From Bacteroidota bacterium (GTDB taxonomy: Bacteria > Bacteroidota > Bacteroidia > Bacteroidales > F082), in assembly GCA_020444415.1 (NCBI GenBank), contig JAHLLA010000006.1, positions 1 through 64,000 of the forward strand: DNA of 64,000 nt. Direction: 5' to 3'. Shown one piece after another: positions 25,756 through 34,114 of the stretch (the first letter of the stretch is position 1; each line of letters begins with the position of its first letter). Made by a program: the position numbers and the translations under genes. A model generated the notes under the pieces. The model saw only the letters and a list, made by a program, of their open reading frames with translations, was not told the DNA's origin and ran no database searches.

Positions 25756-26484
25756 ATGAAACTAACTCTACTATTAGCCTGTACTATTTTACTAACTTGC
25801 TCACTACACACACAGGAAAGTGAAACATATAGGATTCCATTAATTGGAGAAAAAGCACCCTCTTTTACAGGACAATCTACAAAAGGAACAATTCATTTCC
25901 CAGATGATTATTTTGGTCAATGGAAAATTCTTTTTAGCCATCCGGCAGATTTTACCCCGGTATGCAGCACAGAAATTTTAGAATTAGCTGAACTTCAGGA
26001 CGATTTTAGCGAACTGAATGTAAAATTAGTAGTGATGTCGACAGACGGTCTTAACAGTCATATTGAATGGGTACGATCACTCCAGGGTATCAGGCTTCAT
26101 GGCCGTGAGGCTATAACAATAGAATTTCCACTGGTATCAGATACCGATTTAGAAATCTCGAAGAAATATGGAATGCTGCATCCAGGTTACAGCACGACAA
26201 AGGATGTGAGAGGTGTTTTTATCATTGATCCTGAAGATAAAATTTGTGCAACCTTCTTTTATCCGGTATCAACAGGAAGAAATATTGAAGAGATCAAGCG
26301 TGTTTTAATGGCCCTTCAAACATCTGCTAAAAGGGATGTACTTACACCGGCGAACTGGCAACCCGGTGACGATGTGTTAATAGACAGTCCCGTATCCGTG
26401 GAAGCAGCGGAAAAATTAGCTGCTAAAGAGAATCCTGATTTATATTCACTGGAATGGTATCTCTGGTTTAAAAAAAGCAAATAA
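25756..26484 (+). CDS. Exported Prx6-type peroxiredoxin
   Basis: A 242-residue peroxiredoxin with an N-terminal hydrophobic signal (about residues 1-16), so it acts outside the cytoplasm; a lipid anchor at Cys15 is possible. The peroxidatic cysteine is Cys70 in HPADFTPVCSTEI. The length, the DLEISKKYGML and RGVFIIDPEDKI segments and the long C-terminal domain (VLTPANWQPGDDV) place it in the 1-Cys/Prx6 group, usually cytosolic and about 210-220 residues long. Cys88-like resolving residues are not evident. It reduces peroxides with an unknown periplasmic donor. The promoter is weak and a near-consensus -10 lies at 25723-25730. Confidence 0.9.
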   Translation: MKLTLLLACTILLTCSLHTQESETYRIPLIGEKAPSFTGQSTKGTIHFPDDYFGQWKILFSHPADFTPVCSTEILELAELQDDFSELNVKLVVMSTDGLNSHIEWVRSLQGIRLHGREAITIEFPLVSDTDLEISKKYGMLHPGYSTTKDVRGVFIIDPEDKICATFFYPVSTGRNIEEIKRVLMALQTSAKRDVLTPANWQPGDDVLIDSPVSVEAAEKLAAKENPDLYSLEWYLWFKKSK

Positions 26485-27235
26485 AATAATTGACAGTTTA
26501 TTTGTGCGTTAGCGAAAGCTATGTGAATTCCTAAAGTTCCTCTGAGGCTTTACACTTCTGATACTACCTCACTCAACAATTTGCGAGATACAATAGCTCT
26601 GCCATATGCATATATTCAGGTCCATATTTTATTGAATTATGAAAAGAAGCGAAAAGTAGCAGGTTTTCCTGCCTTTAATACGTTTATAGGCGTATTTTGT
26701 GAGTTGACTTTGGTGTTGTAGAATAAAAAAACCCTGTCGGATAAAATAATTCTTATTAACCTATAAACCCAACTGAAAGGTGTGACCGACAGGGCTGTTT
26801 TAGTAAAATTTGTCTTACAAATGTAGTAAAAAACAAGCGCGATGTCAAGCAGTTAGTTAGTTTTAATTTTAAAACCTGCCAATTGTGTGTTATTTTCTGC
26901 TACAGCAGGATAAATACCGTTGAGAATGCATAAAGGGGATTGTGCTAGGATACCATCAAATTGCAGCCCCTAACCTTTAAAAAGGTAAGGGAAACACTTG
27001 AGGTGTTTATTATGCGTCAACAGTTTATGTATAATCGGGTGAATCTGGAAACAAGTTAAATAACTGTTAATTAATATAAAACAGTGTTTATACATTGAAA
27101 TTCTATCGTAATTGTTAAACTATTCAGACTTGTGAATCATATTAATAGGCATACGTTACTTGTCATAAGCGCCAAATAAACATGCCACATGATTCCTGAT
27201 GAATTATCAATCAAACACTTTATAAAATAAAAACA
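26485..27235. other. Long hairpin-rich intergenic region without a gene
   Basis: No convincing coding frame is present in these 751 bases. Several inverted repeats are visible: CAAATAAA/TTTATTTG directly at the stop codon (26478-26504), GCAGG-TTTT-CCTGC and AATACG/CGTATT in tandem (about 26660-26696), CCCTGTCGG/CCGACAGGG with a 45-base loop (26732-26794), CCCTAACCTTT/AAAGGTAAGGG (about 26968-26991) and AAACAC/GTGTTT (about 26992-27009). None is a clear terminator except possibly the 26732-26794 pair. The stretch could be relic mobile DNA or structured RNA. Confidence 0.6.
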
Positions 27236-28105
27236 ATGAAAAAAATACTCATTACAGGTTGCAGTACAGGATTTGGATTTAAATCAGCCATGTATTTGGC
27301 AGAGAAAGGACATCATGTGTTCGCGACCATGCGAAATATGAACGGTAAAAACAAAAAAGCTGCTTCCGAATTGATGGCATTTTCAAATTCAAAGAACTTG
27401 AAAATAAAAGTATTAGAGATGGATGTTACTTCCGACCAAAGCGTCAGCGAAGCTGCATCTAAACTTCCAATAATTGATGTGCTGATTAACAATGCGGGGC
27501 TTGGTTATGGCGGACCCGTAGAAGCTTTTTCTTCGCGCGAAATACTGGAACAATTGGATTTAAATATCGTAGGAACCATTAGGGTAGCTAAAGCGGTATT
27601 GCCTGGTATGAGAGGCAGTAAATCTGGCCTGATCATCCAGGTAAGTTCCACAGCCGGCAGAGGGGCTTTTCCGGGATTTGGAGTTTACCATGCCAGCAAA
27701 TGGGGTCTGGAAGGGATGAGTGAAGCCATGCGTTATGAATTGGCACCATTAGGTATCGATGTAGTACTTGTTGAGCCAGGTCCGTTTGCAACTCATTTCT
27801 TTGGAAATATTGTTCAGCCAAAAGATGAGGAAATGGCAGCAGCCTACAAGCATGTGGGTGGATTTTTGGATGGATTCGGACAGCAAGTGGAAAGCATGTA
27901 TAAAGATGAGAATGCACCTACTGACCCGATGATTGTCGTTAAAATATTTGAAGATTTAATAAATATGCCTGCAGGCAGTCGGCCATTAAGGACCATCGCG
28001 GGATTGGATTTCGGTTTCCAGGAGATCAATGATGCTACAGAGCCTGTTCGTAAGGCTGGTCTTGCATCAATGGGATTGAGTGATTGGGACGGCCCCCGGT
28101 CTTAA
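27236..28105 (+). CDS. Short-chain dehydrogenase/reductase (SDR)
   Basis: A 289-residue classical SDR. Motifs are TGCSTGFGFKSA (residues 7-18), DVLINNAGLGYGG (about 81-93), QVSSTAGRG and the catalytic YHASKWGLEG (YxxxK, about 147-151), then the VEPGPFATHFFGN loop. The length and these features match the 'SDR family oxidoreductase' group related to 17-beta-hydroxysteroid dehydrogenase-like proteins. The substrate is unknown. It is isolated between a long hairpin-rich gap and a terminator, so it is probably transcribed alone; no consensus promoter is seen. Confidence 0.9.
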   Translation: MKKILITGCSTGFGFKSAMYLAEKGHHVFATMRNMNGKNKKAASELMAFSNSKNLKIKVLEMDVTSDQSVSEAASKLPIIDVLINNAGLGYGGPVEAFSSREILEQLDLNIVGTIRVAKAVLPGMRGSKSGLIIQVSSTAGRGAFPGFGVYHASKWGLEGMSEAMRYELAPLGIDVVLVEPGPFATHFFGNIVQPKDEEMAAAYKHVGGFLDGFGQQVESMYKDENAPTDPMIVVKIFEDLINMPAGSRPLRTIAGLDFGFQEINDATEPVRKAGLASMGLSDWDGPRS

Positions 28106-28120
28106 AATGAATTGACATAA

Positions 28121-28158
28121 AAAAAGGGCACTTGAGATAGATTTCGCAGGTGCCTTTT
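28121..28158 (+). terminator. Terminator after the SDR gene
   Basis: GGCAC (28127-28131) pairs with GTGCC (28150-28154), extended by A-T pairs on both sides with one bulged G, and followed by TTTTG. It lies 16 bases after the stop codon. Confidence 0.65.
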
Positions 28159-28297
28159 GTTATTAGGTATTGGATAAGGTCTTTTATAGCATGTCTCAGC
28201 TACCAGCAAAATAAATGAAAAGTTATCAGTGGAAAATGATCATGCTTTACTAATCCTGAATTTCTATAGCAGGATTCGATTATCGTTGGTATACTTG

Positions 28298-28305
28298 TAT
28301 CTTTG
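28298..28305 (+). promoter_or_regulatory. Promoter (-10 TATCTTTG) of the esterase gene
   Basis: A full match to the Bacteroidota -10 consensus, 18 bases before ATG 28324, giving a leader of about 12 bases. Confidence 0.75.
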
Positions 28306-28323
28306 CAATAGAAACATTATTAA

Positions 28324-29487
28324 ATGAATACTTTATATCCTAAATTGGTAAGCACGATGGCTATTATTAGCCTGTTGACAATCCAACCTTCAGTATTTTC
28401 TCAGCAGACACTTAGCGAATCTATTTCGTATGACGGTATGCAACGAGAATATATTATATACATTCCAGCCAATTATTCTGGCAATACGGCTTTCCCATTG
28501 GTATTAAATTTCCACGGATATGGAAGCAGTGCCAGCCAGCAAATGTGGTATGGCGATTTCAGGTCCATTGCAGATACTGCAGATTTTCTGATTGTACACC
28601 CGCAAGGAACCTTATTGAATGGTATTTCACACTGGAATGTGGGTGGCTGGACAATTGGAAGTACGGTGGATGACGTTGGATTTATAGAAGCTTTGGTCGA
28701 TTCTCTTTCGGCGGATTATAGCATAGATTCAACAAGGGTATATGCGACGGGCATGTCAAACGGTGGTTTTATGAGTTTCCTTTTGGCGAGTCAACTGAGT
28801 GAAAAAATAGCAGCAATTGGATCGGTGGCCGGTTCCATGACCCCCGAAACATACAATGAAAGCAATCCTTTGCACCCAACACCTGTATTGCAATTCCATG
28901 GTACGGCAGATGGTGTGGTTCCTTATAATGGTGCCATTTGGACGCTGTCAGTTGAAAATGCTTTACAATATTGGGTGGAATATAACCATTGTAATACACT
29001 GCCGTCCGTTTTTCCATTACCGGATATTGATCCGAATGACGGAAGTACGGTGGAACACATTGTGTATTCAGACGGTGATAATGAAGTGAATGTGGAGCAT
29101 TTTAAGGTAATTGGCGGCGAACACACATGGCCCGGAAGCGATTTTGGTGGAGCAGGAACCAACCATGATATTGACGCATCCGAGGAAATTTGGACTTTTT
29201 TTTCCAGGTATGATATATACGGCCTGATGGGCATTACTGATACAGAAACCCCTGATGAAGAGAGTGATAAATGGATTGCATATCCCAATCCTGCCAAAGG
29301 GTTTATGAATATCAAACTTAATTTTGAGCATCCGGTCAAATACGAAATATTTTCGGTACAGGGCAAAATAGTACTCGATGGAAACATTAGCTCAAACCAT
29401 CAGCAAATTGACTTATCATCTTTGTCATCTAATATCTATATCCTTCAAATAGGTAATGAAAGGCAAAAAATATTGATAACAGAATAA
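28324..29487 (+). CDS. Secreted CE1/PHB-depolymerase-like esterase with T9SS sorting domain
   Basis: A 387-residue exported esterase. After a signal peptide ending VFSQ (about residue 27), the alpha/beta-hydrolase part runs to about residue 300: the oxyanion-side LNFHGYGSSA, the nucleophile in GMSNGGFMS (GxSxG, about 144), DGVVPYNG and the catalytic His in GGEHTWPG. This matches the LpqC/feruloyl-esterase/PHB-depolymerase family. The last 75 residues form a type IX sorting domain (IAYPNPAKGFMNIKL, YEIFSVQGKIVLDG, SSNIYILQIGNERQKILITE). It should act on the cell surface or outside, on an ester-bearing polymer or plant ester. The substrate is not determined. Confidence 0.92.
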   Translation: MNTLYPKLVSTMAIISLLTIQPSVFSQQTLSESISYDGMQREYIIYIPANYSGNTAFPLVLNFHGYGSSASQQMWYGDFRSIADTADFLIVHPQGTLLNGISHWNVGGWTIGSTVDDVGFIEALVDSLSADYSIDSTRVYATGMSNGGFMSFLLASQLSEKIAAIGSVAGSMTPETYNESNPLHPTPVLQFHGTADGVVPYNGAIWTLSVENALQYWVEYNHCNTLPSVFPLPDIDPNDGSTVEHIVYSDGDNEVNVEHFKVIGGEHTWPGSDFGGAGTNHDIDASEEIWTFFSRYDIYGLMGITDTETPDEESDKWIAYPNPAKGFMNIKLNFEHPVKYEIFSVQGKIVLDGNISSNHQQIDLSSLSSNIYILQIGNERQKILITE

Positions 29488-29517
29488 ATAACTTTACCAG
29501 GCTACTGAAAGTTATTT
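29486..29517 (+). terminator. Possible weak terminator hairpin after the esterase gene
   Basis: AAATAACTT (29486-29494) and AAGTTATTT (29509-29517) form a perfect 9-base stem with a 14-base loop beginning in the stop codon. Only three T residues follow, so termination efficiency is uncertain. Confidence 0.4.
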
Positions 29518-29751
29518 GGGATCCTTTTGTTTCCTGGGCCTATCAGTTTCACCGTACAAATAAGAAGATGGAAAGAAAAAGTGCAGCTTAACAAAATGTG
29601 CTCTATCGTTTTTGGATAAGGACTGTAGCTGATTTCGTGTTGAAACGATTGTCTGGAAAACAATCTTAAGACTTAAAACTTCAGTGTCTATGAAACACAG
29701 AACTCGCTATTGCCAATTTGCTTGCGTTAGGACGAGTATTTTAAACTATTT
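29518..29751. other. Intergenic DNA, nothing recognised
   Basis: Between the esterase gene and the truncated remnant I see no coding frame, promoter match or stable hairpin. The plus-strand frame at 29684-29881 overlaps the remnant and has no protein-like features. Confidence 0.5.
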
Positions 29752-30126
29752 TCATAGCTTCAAACAAAGTCCAAGTCCATTTTGCATAACTCCAAATTTA
29801 ATATGTAAGGATGATGTATTGTTAATGTCAGCATTATATATGTTTACAGAGCTTTTTATCATGTTGTCTCCTGCAATATGAATAAGAATCCAGGTAAATA
29901 AGCCACCAGCACTAATCATGTATATTGTTTTATTAATTTCTTGTCCAATAATTAATAAACCTACCCCGTAACCAAAGACGATACCTGAAGGAATTCCAAT
30001 TATAGTTCCAACTGCATTCAGAGCCTTTCCTTTTTTATATTTTGACAAAGCGTGGTAATTATCGAAATATAGTTTTTTAATGTCATTCGTCCTTAGTTTC
30101 TGGCTTTCTTGTTTAATGGTTACTCC
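29752..30126 (-). pseudogene. N-terminally truncated membrane-protein remnant
   Basis: On the minus strand an open frame runs from just after an in-frame TAG (30127-30129) to the stop at 29752, about 124 codons, with no ATG start. It reads GVTIKQESQKLRTNDIKKLYFDNYHALSKYKKGKALNAVG, then two hydrophobic stretches (GTIIGIPSGIVFGYGVGLLIIG and TIYMISAGGLFTWILIHIAG) and ends NIYNADIN...FGVMQNGLGLCLKL. This matches the C-terminal half of Bacteroidota proteins whose N-terminal secreted part is absent here. I infer a decayed gene. A 98-residue product from the internal TTG at 30048 is possible but unlikely to be functional. Confidence 0.55.
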
Positions 30127-30461
30127 CTAAAAACCATTATTATAATTAATGTTTTATTATTTCTGATTTCCTGAGAATAAATATCAGCTTATTAAAGAAG
30201 GAACAATATTAAAAGAAAAGGACATCTCATTTTTATTGATCAAGTTATAGATTTGTTAATAGCTGCCCTAACTATTGTAGAATGACAACTGCATTGTTTT
30301 CAAAATAATATAAGTAAAAGTAAGTTTATTAAGCTCTTTATAAAAAATTGCTTTATGACAAAAATTATATCTTTGCGATTACTATTTAGAACGATTCCAG
30401 ATTAACCACAGGTAAATAATACATCAATTATCGACAAACTATTATAACCAAAATCAACCAG
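30127..30461. other. AT-rich intergenic region upstream of the acetyltransferase gene
   Basis: It contains the TATCTTTG promoter element at 30368-30375 and no credible gene. The left end probably holds the lost 5' part of the truncated remnant, but no in-frame homology is readable. Confidence 0.5.
30368..30375 (+). promoter_or_regulatory. Promoter (-10 TATCTTTG) of the acetyltransferase gene
   Basis: A full match to TAnnTTTG, 86 bases before ATG 30462. The implied leader is about 80 bases, longer than most in this window. Confidence 0.7.
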
Positions 30462-31091
30462 ATGGCTGCACCAGACAAGAATTTAAAATTCCCTCTTGAA
30501 AATTACAACCGGCTTTGTTTCCTGAAAAACATTATCAAAAATCCCAATATCATTGTAGGCGACTACACTTACTATGATGACTTTGAAAGGGTAGAGAATT
30601 TTGAGAAAAATGTAAAGTATCATTTCGAATTTGTCGGTGATAAACTTATCATTGGAAAGTTCTGTATGATTGCTTCAGATGTAAAGTTTATCATGAATGG
30701 TGCGAATCATTTGACAAGCGCTTTGTCGAATTTTCCATTTGCCATTTTTGGTCATGGGTGGGAACATGCTATGGATGGAAAACAGTATCCATATAAAGGA
30801 GATATCCAAATTGGTAACGATGTTTGGATCGGTTACAATGCAACAATAATGGCAGGCGTGAACATTGGAGACGGCGCAATTATTGCGGCCAACTCAACTG
30901 TTGTTAAAGATATTGAACCTTATACAATTGTCGGTGGTAATCCTGCTAAAGAAATCAAAAAAAGATTTACGGACACTATAATAGAAAGACTTTTAAAAAT
31001 AAAATGGTGGAACTGGGATATTGAAAAGATATCCAGAAATGTACAGCACCTGGCGGATAGTAATATTGAAAAATTGGAAAAAAGCATTTAA
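30462..31091 (+). CDS. Vat/CatB-type xenobiotic O-acetyltransferase
   Basis: A 209-residue left-handed beta-helix acetyltransferase. The hexapeptide-repeat region includes IGKFCMIASDVKFIMNG, IQIGNDVWIGYNATIMAGVNIGDGAIIAANSTVV and the IVGGNPAKEIKKRF end shared by Vat and CatB enzymes. The catalytic histidine is His83 in NGANHLTS, at the position known for VatD (His82). Family members acetylate streptogramin A or chloramphenicol with acetyl-CoA; chromosomal relatives often have unknown substrates. Thus a drug-modifying role is possible but not shown. It has its own promoter and precedes the fusion regulator gene. Confidence 0.9.
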   Translation: MAAPDKNLKFPLENYNRLCFLKNIIKNPNIIVGDYTYYDDFERVENFEKNVKYHFEFVGDKLIIGKFCMIASDVKFIMNGANHLTSALSNFPFAIFGHGWEHAMDGKQYPYKGDIQIGNDVWIGYNATIMAGVNIGDGAIIAANSTVVKDIEPYTIVGGNPAKEIKKRFTDTIIERLLKIKWWNWDIEKISRNVQHLADSNIEKLEKSI

Positions 31092-31157
31092 AAATAAAAT
31101 GTCTGGTGATTTAAACTCACCTGTTCATTTCAACTGGCAAAAGAAAAACAATTATTA

Positions 31158-31165
31158 TATATTTG
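31158..31165 (+). promoter_or_regulatory. -10 element (TATATTTG) of the fusion-regulator gene
   Basis: A full TAnnTTTG match, 48 bases before ATG 31214. A small hairpin GGTGA/TCACC (about 31112-31128) precedes it. Confidence 0.65.
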
Positions 31166-31213
31166 AAAATCATTACATAAGGATCGTTTTGCAGTTTTAA
31201 CATCATTGCCCGA

Positions 31214-33013
31214 ATGAAAACTGAAATAAACCAAAATCATTTTTATACGGATAAATCCATAGCAGTGCTCCCATTTATAAATATGAGCGCTGATGAGGAA
31301 AACGAATATTTCAGTGATGGCATTACTGAAGAAATCATCAATGCCTTAACAAAAATACAAGGCTTAAAAGTAATTGCCCGAACCTCTTCATTTGCTTTTA
31401 AAGGGAAGCATGAAGATATAAGGAAGATAGGCAATTTGTTGGGTGTAACATCGGTTTTAGAGGGAAGTGTAAGAAAAGCAAAAAACAGGGTGCGAATCAC
31501 AGCTCAGTTAATCAATACCGATGATGGCACACACTTTTGGTCGAAAAATTTCGATAGGGAATTGGAAGACATTTTTTCACTTCAAGATGAAATAAGTTTA
31601 TTAATCGCTAACCAGATCAGAGAGAATTTCGGGCATTTGTATATTGAAGATCATCTTGTAAAACAATCTACATCAAGTTCTAAAGCATACGAATTATTTT
31701 TAAAAGCACGATTTCATCAGTTAAAATGGACTCCTGAATCTTTGAAACGAGCAGTTGAGTTCTACGATGAAGCCATAAAATATGATCCGCAATTCGCCAG
31801 GGCATATTATGGGAACCTTCAGTGTTATGGATTACTCGGCGCATGGGCATTTATGAATACTGAAGAAGCTTTTAAAAAAGCCATGGATTATTTCCGTATT
31901 GGTCAGGATTTAGACAAAGAATTGCCCGAATATACGCATTCGATTATGGGCCAGCGTTTTTGGGGAGAATGGAAATTTCAGGAAGCTTTTGATTTAAATA
32001 CTAAAACACTCGAAATAAATTCTAGCTATACTGACGCTATTGAGGCGATGGCAGAGCTTTATATCGCAACCGGATACTTTAAACGTGCAGAAAGCTGCAT
32101 TAAAGATGCCTTGGAGATAGACCCCTTATCTGCCAACCATCATTATACGCTTGCTAATATTAATTATATGCAAAAAGCGTATGATGTTGCCCTTGTTCAT
32201 GTTGAAAAATCACTTTCTTTAAATCCTGATCTATTACTAGCAGGTGAATTAAAAATGATGTGTTTAATTTGGCTTAACCAACGTGAAGAATTCGACCGGT
32301 TTGTTGCTAATAGAGAAGAAACAAAATTACAGTCATTATTATTTAATATCATTAATGGCAGTACTAAAACAGTATCAGATGGTTTGATAGAAGAATGGAC
32401 CAGGTCGAGTGAAGAAAAATCAATACTTGTCCCTTACAAGCTTTTTATTCTTGCAAATTCTGATCGAAAAATGCAAGCTATGAAAATGCTTGAAACATAT
32501 ATAGATCAAAAGCGTGGACAGATCATCAACTTTCGATTTGAACCTTTTTTAGAAAGATTACACGGGCTTGAAGAGTTTAAAAATCTTGACGTTCCTATTT
32601 TTACACTTCCTGAAGAGAAAGAGACGAAAACACCCGCCCAAAGTGAAAACATTTCAAACGGGTCAGAAATGGAGGTCCAATTTAAAAAATTGCTTCATTA
32701 TATCAAAACCGAAAAGCCTTACCTAAACTCACAACTGAACCTTAATAGCCTTTCAGGAAAAGTAAACCTTCACCCTAATAAATTGTCTTTTCTGATTAAT
32801 GAGAAAACAGGGAATAATTTTAATGAATTTATAAACCACTACCGTCTAAATTATTTTAAAAGTATTGTCAATAATCCAGAATTCGCCCATATGACATTAC
32901 TGGGGATAGCGTACGAAAGCGGTTTTAATTCCAAAACTGTGTTTAATGCTTTTTTCAAGAAGACAGAAGGTGTTAGCCCGAGCATCTGGAAGAAACAGAT
33001 GAATAAAAAATGA
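31214..33013 (+). CDS. TolB-like/TPR/AraC fusion transcriptional regulator
   Basis: A 599-residue cytoplasmic protein without signal or TM segments. Residues about 12-135 form a TolB/FlgO-like domain as found next to adenylate-cyclase-type regulators (SIAVLPFINMSADEENEYFSDGITEEIINAL; VLEGSVRKAKNRVRITAQLI; GTHFWSKNFDRELEDIFSLQDEI). Residues about 160-340 contain TPR repeats (FARAYYGNLQCYGLLG; AELYIATGYFKRAESCIKDALEIDPLSANHHYTLA). The C-terminus (about 490-599) is an AraC-type DNA-binding domain (MTLLGIAYESGFNSKTVFNAFFKKTEGVSPSIWKK). It probably senses a signal or protein partner through the TPR part and activates nearby genes. A decayed copy of its C-terminus lies at 38351-38587. Confidence 0.9.
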   Translation: MKTEINQNHFYTDKSIAVLPFINMSADEENEYFSDGITEEIINALTKIQGLKVIARTSSFAFKGKHEDIRKIGNLLGVTSVLEGSVRKAKNRVRITAQLINTDDGTHFWSKNFDRELEDIFSLQDEISLLIANQIRENFGHLYIEDHLVKQSTSSSKAYELFLKARFHQLKWTPESLKRAVEFYDEAIKYDPQFARAYYGNLQCYGLLGAWAFMNTEEAFKKAMDYFRIGQDLDKELPEYTHSIMGQRFWGEWKFQEAFDLNTKTLEINSSYTDAIEAMAELYIATGYFKRAESCIKDALEIDPLSANHHYTLANINYMQKAYDVALVHVEKSLSLNPDLLLAGELKMMCLIWLNQREEFDRFVANREETKLQSLLFNIINGSTKTVSDGLIEEWTRSSEEKSILVPYKLFILANSDRKMQAMKMLETYIDQKRGQIINFRFEPFLERLHGLEEFKNLDVPIFTLPEEKETKTPAQSENISNGSEMEVQFKKLLHYIKTEKPYLNSQLNLNSLSGKVNLHPNKLSFLINEKTGNNFNEFINHYRLNYFKSIVNNPEFAHMTLLGIAYESGFNSKTVFNAFFKKTEGVSPSIWKKQMNKK

Positions 33014-33074
33014 CTATAATCAAACTTATATAACTTCTATAAGACACATTATTTAAACAAAAAAAAGAGTTTTT

Positions 33075-34049
33075 ATGAAAGCAATTCTTTATAAAGAGTA
33101 TGGCCAACCAGAAGTACTTCAGTTAGTTGAGAGGGAAAAACCGACGCCTAAGGATAATGAAGTACTGATTAAAATTAATGCCACAACAGTTACAGCAACC
33201 GAATGCATGTTTCGACAAGGTAAGCCGCTTGCAACCAGGCTTTTTGTGGGCCTTACCAAACCCAAAATTACGAGGCTAGGTGAAGAACTTGCAGGCGAAA
33301 TTGTAACTGTAGGCAAGGAGGTAACCAAATTTAAAACGGGGGATAAAGTTTTTGGCACTGCCGGTCCAAAATTTGGTGCTAATGCAGAATATTTGTGCGT
33401 TAATGAAGATGGGGTATTAACCTTAAAACCTGATAATATGAATTTTGATGAAGCCGCTTCAGGTGTTGATGGTTTTCTAACCGCTATGCCGTTTTTAAGA
33501 GATGTGGGCAAGATCAAAAAAGATCAATCAGTCTTGATTATCGGAGCTTCGGGAAGTGTTGGGTCAGCAGCAGTTCAGATTGCTAAATATTTCGAAACAG
33601 AGGTTACTGGAGTGTGCAGTACATCAAATGTTGATCTGGTAAAATCTATAGGTGCTGACACGGTTCTTGATTACACTAAAGAAGATTTTACGGAATCAGT
33701 ACATGCCTACGATATTATTTTTGATGCCGTAGGCAAGACAAGTTTTTCAAAGGCAAAAAAATCACTAAAAAAAAATGGAGTATTTCTTGAGGCTGCTTTT
33801 GGAATGGGTGTTTTTACACATGTACTTTGGACATCTTTTTTCGGGGGGAAAAAAGCAAAAATTGCGGCCACCGGTTTACGTCCCCCAACTGAAAGAACAA
33901 AAGATTTAATTTTATTAAAACAACTGATGGAAGAAGGTAAAATAAAACCGGTCATTGACAAAACTTATCCGATGGAGAAAATTGTTGAAGCGCACAGGTA
34001 TGTCGATAAAGGGCATAAAAAGGGGAATGTTGTCATTAAGGTTCAGTAA
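33075..34049 (+). CDS. MDR-family NAD(P)H-dependent oxidoreductase (quinone oxidoreductase-like)
   Basis: A 324-residue medium-chain dehydrogenase of the zinc-free type. The N-terminal GroES-like part begins MKAILYKEYGQPEVLQLVERE, with the GEELAGEIVTVGKEVTKFKTGDKVFG segment. The Rossmann motif is IIGASGSVGSAAVQIAKYF (about residues 155-173). The Cys/His ligands of zinc alcohol dehydrogenases are missing. It resembles NAD(P)-dependent quinone or enone reductases, and the exact substrate is unknown. It follows the fusion regulator by 61 bases and precedes the DUF4386 gene by 65, so a shared transcript and control by that regulator are plausible. Confidence 0.9.
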   Translation: MKAILYKEYGQPEVLQLVEREKPTPKDNEVLIKINATTVTATECMFRQGKPLATRLFVGLTKPKITRLGEELAGEIVTVGKEVTKFKTGDKVFGTAGPKFGANAEYLCVNEDGVLTLKPDNMNFDEAASGVDGFLTAMPFLRDVGKIKKDQSVLIIGASGSVGSAAVQIAKYFETEVTGVCSTSNVDLVKSIGADTVLDYTKEDFTESVHAYDIIFDAVGKTSFSKAKKSLKKNGVFLEAAFGMGVFTHVLWTSFFGGKKAKIAATGLRPPTERTKDLILLKQLMEEGKIKPVIDKTYPMEKIVEAHRYVDKGHKKGNVVIKVQ

Positions 34050-34114
34050 GTAATTAAATGGTTTTTCGAGCAATTTTGTTTTATGATTAAATTTTTTCAA
34101 AACATTCACCAATA

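Noticed and set aside
26732-26794. Inverted repeat CCCTGTCGG/CCGACAGGG considered as insertion-sequence ends
   Set aside because: Only 45 bases lie between the arms, there is no transposase fragment and no target-site duplication is visible; kept only as part of the hairpin-rich region.
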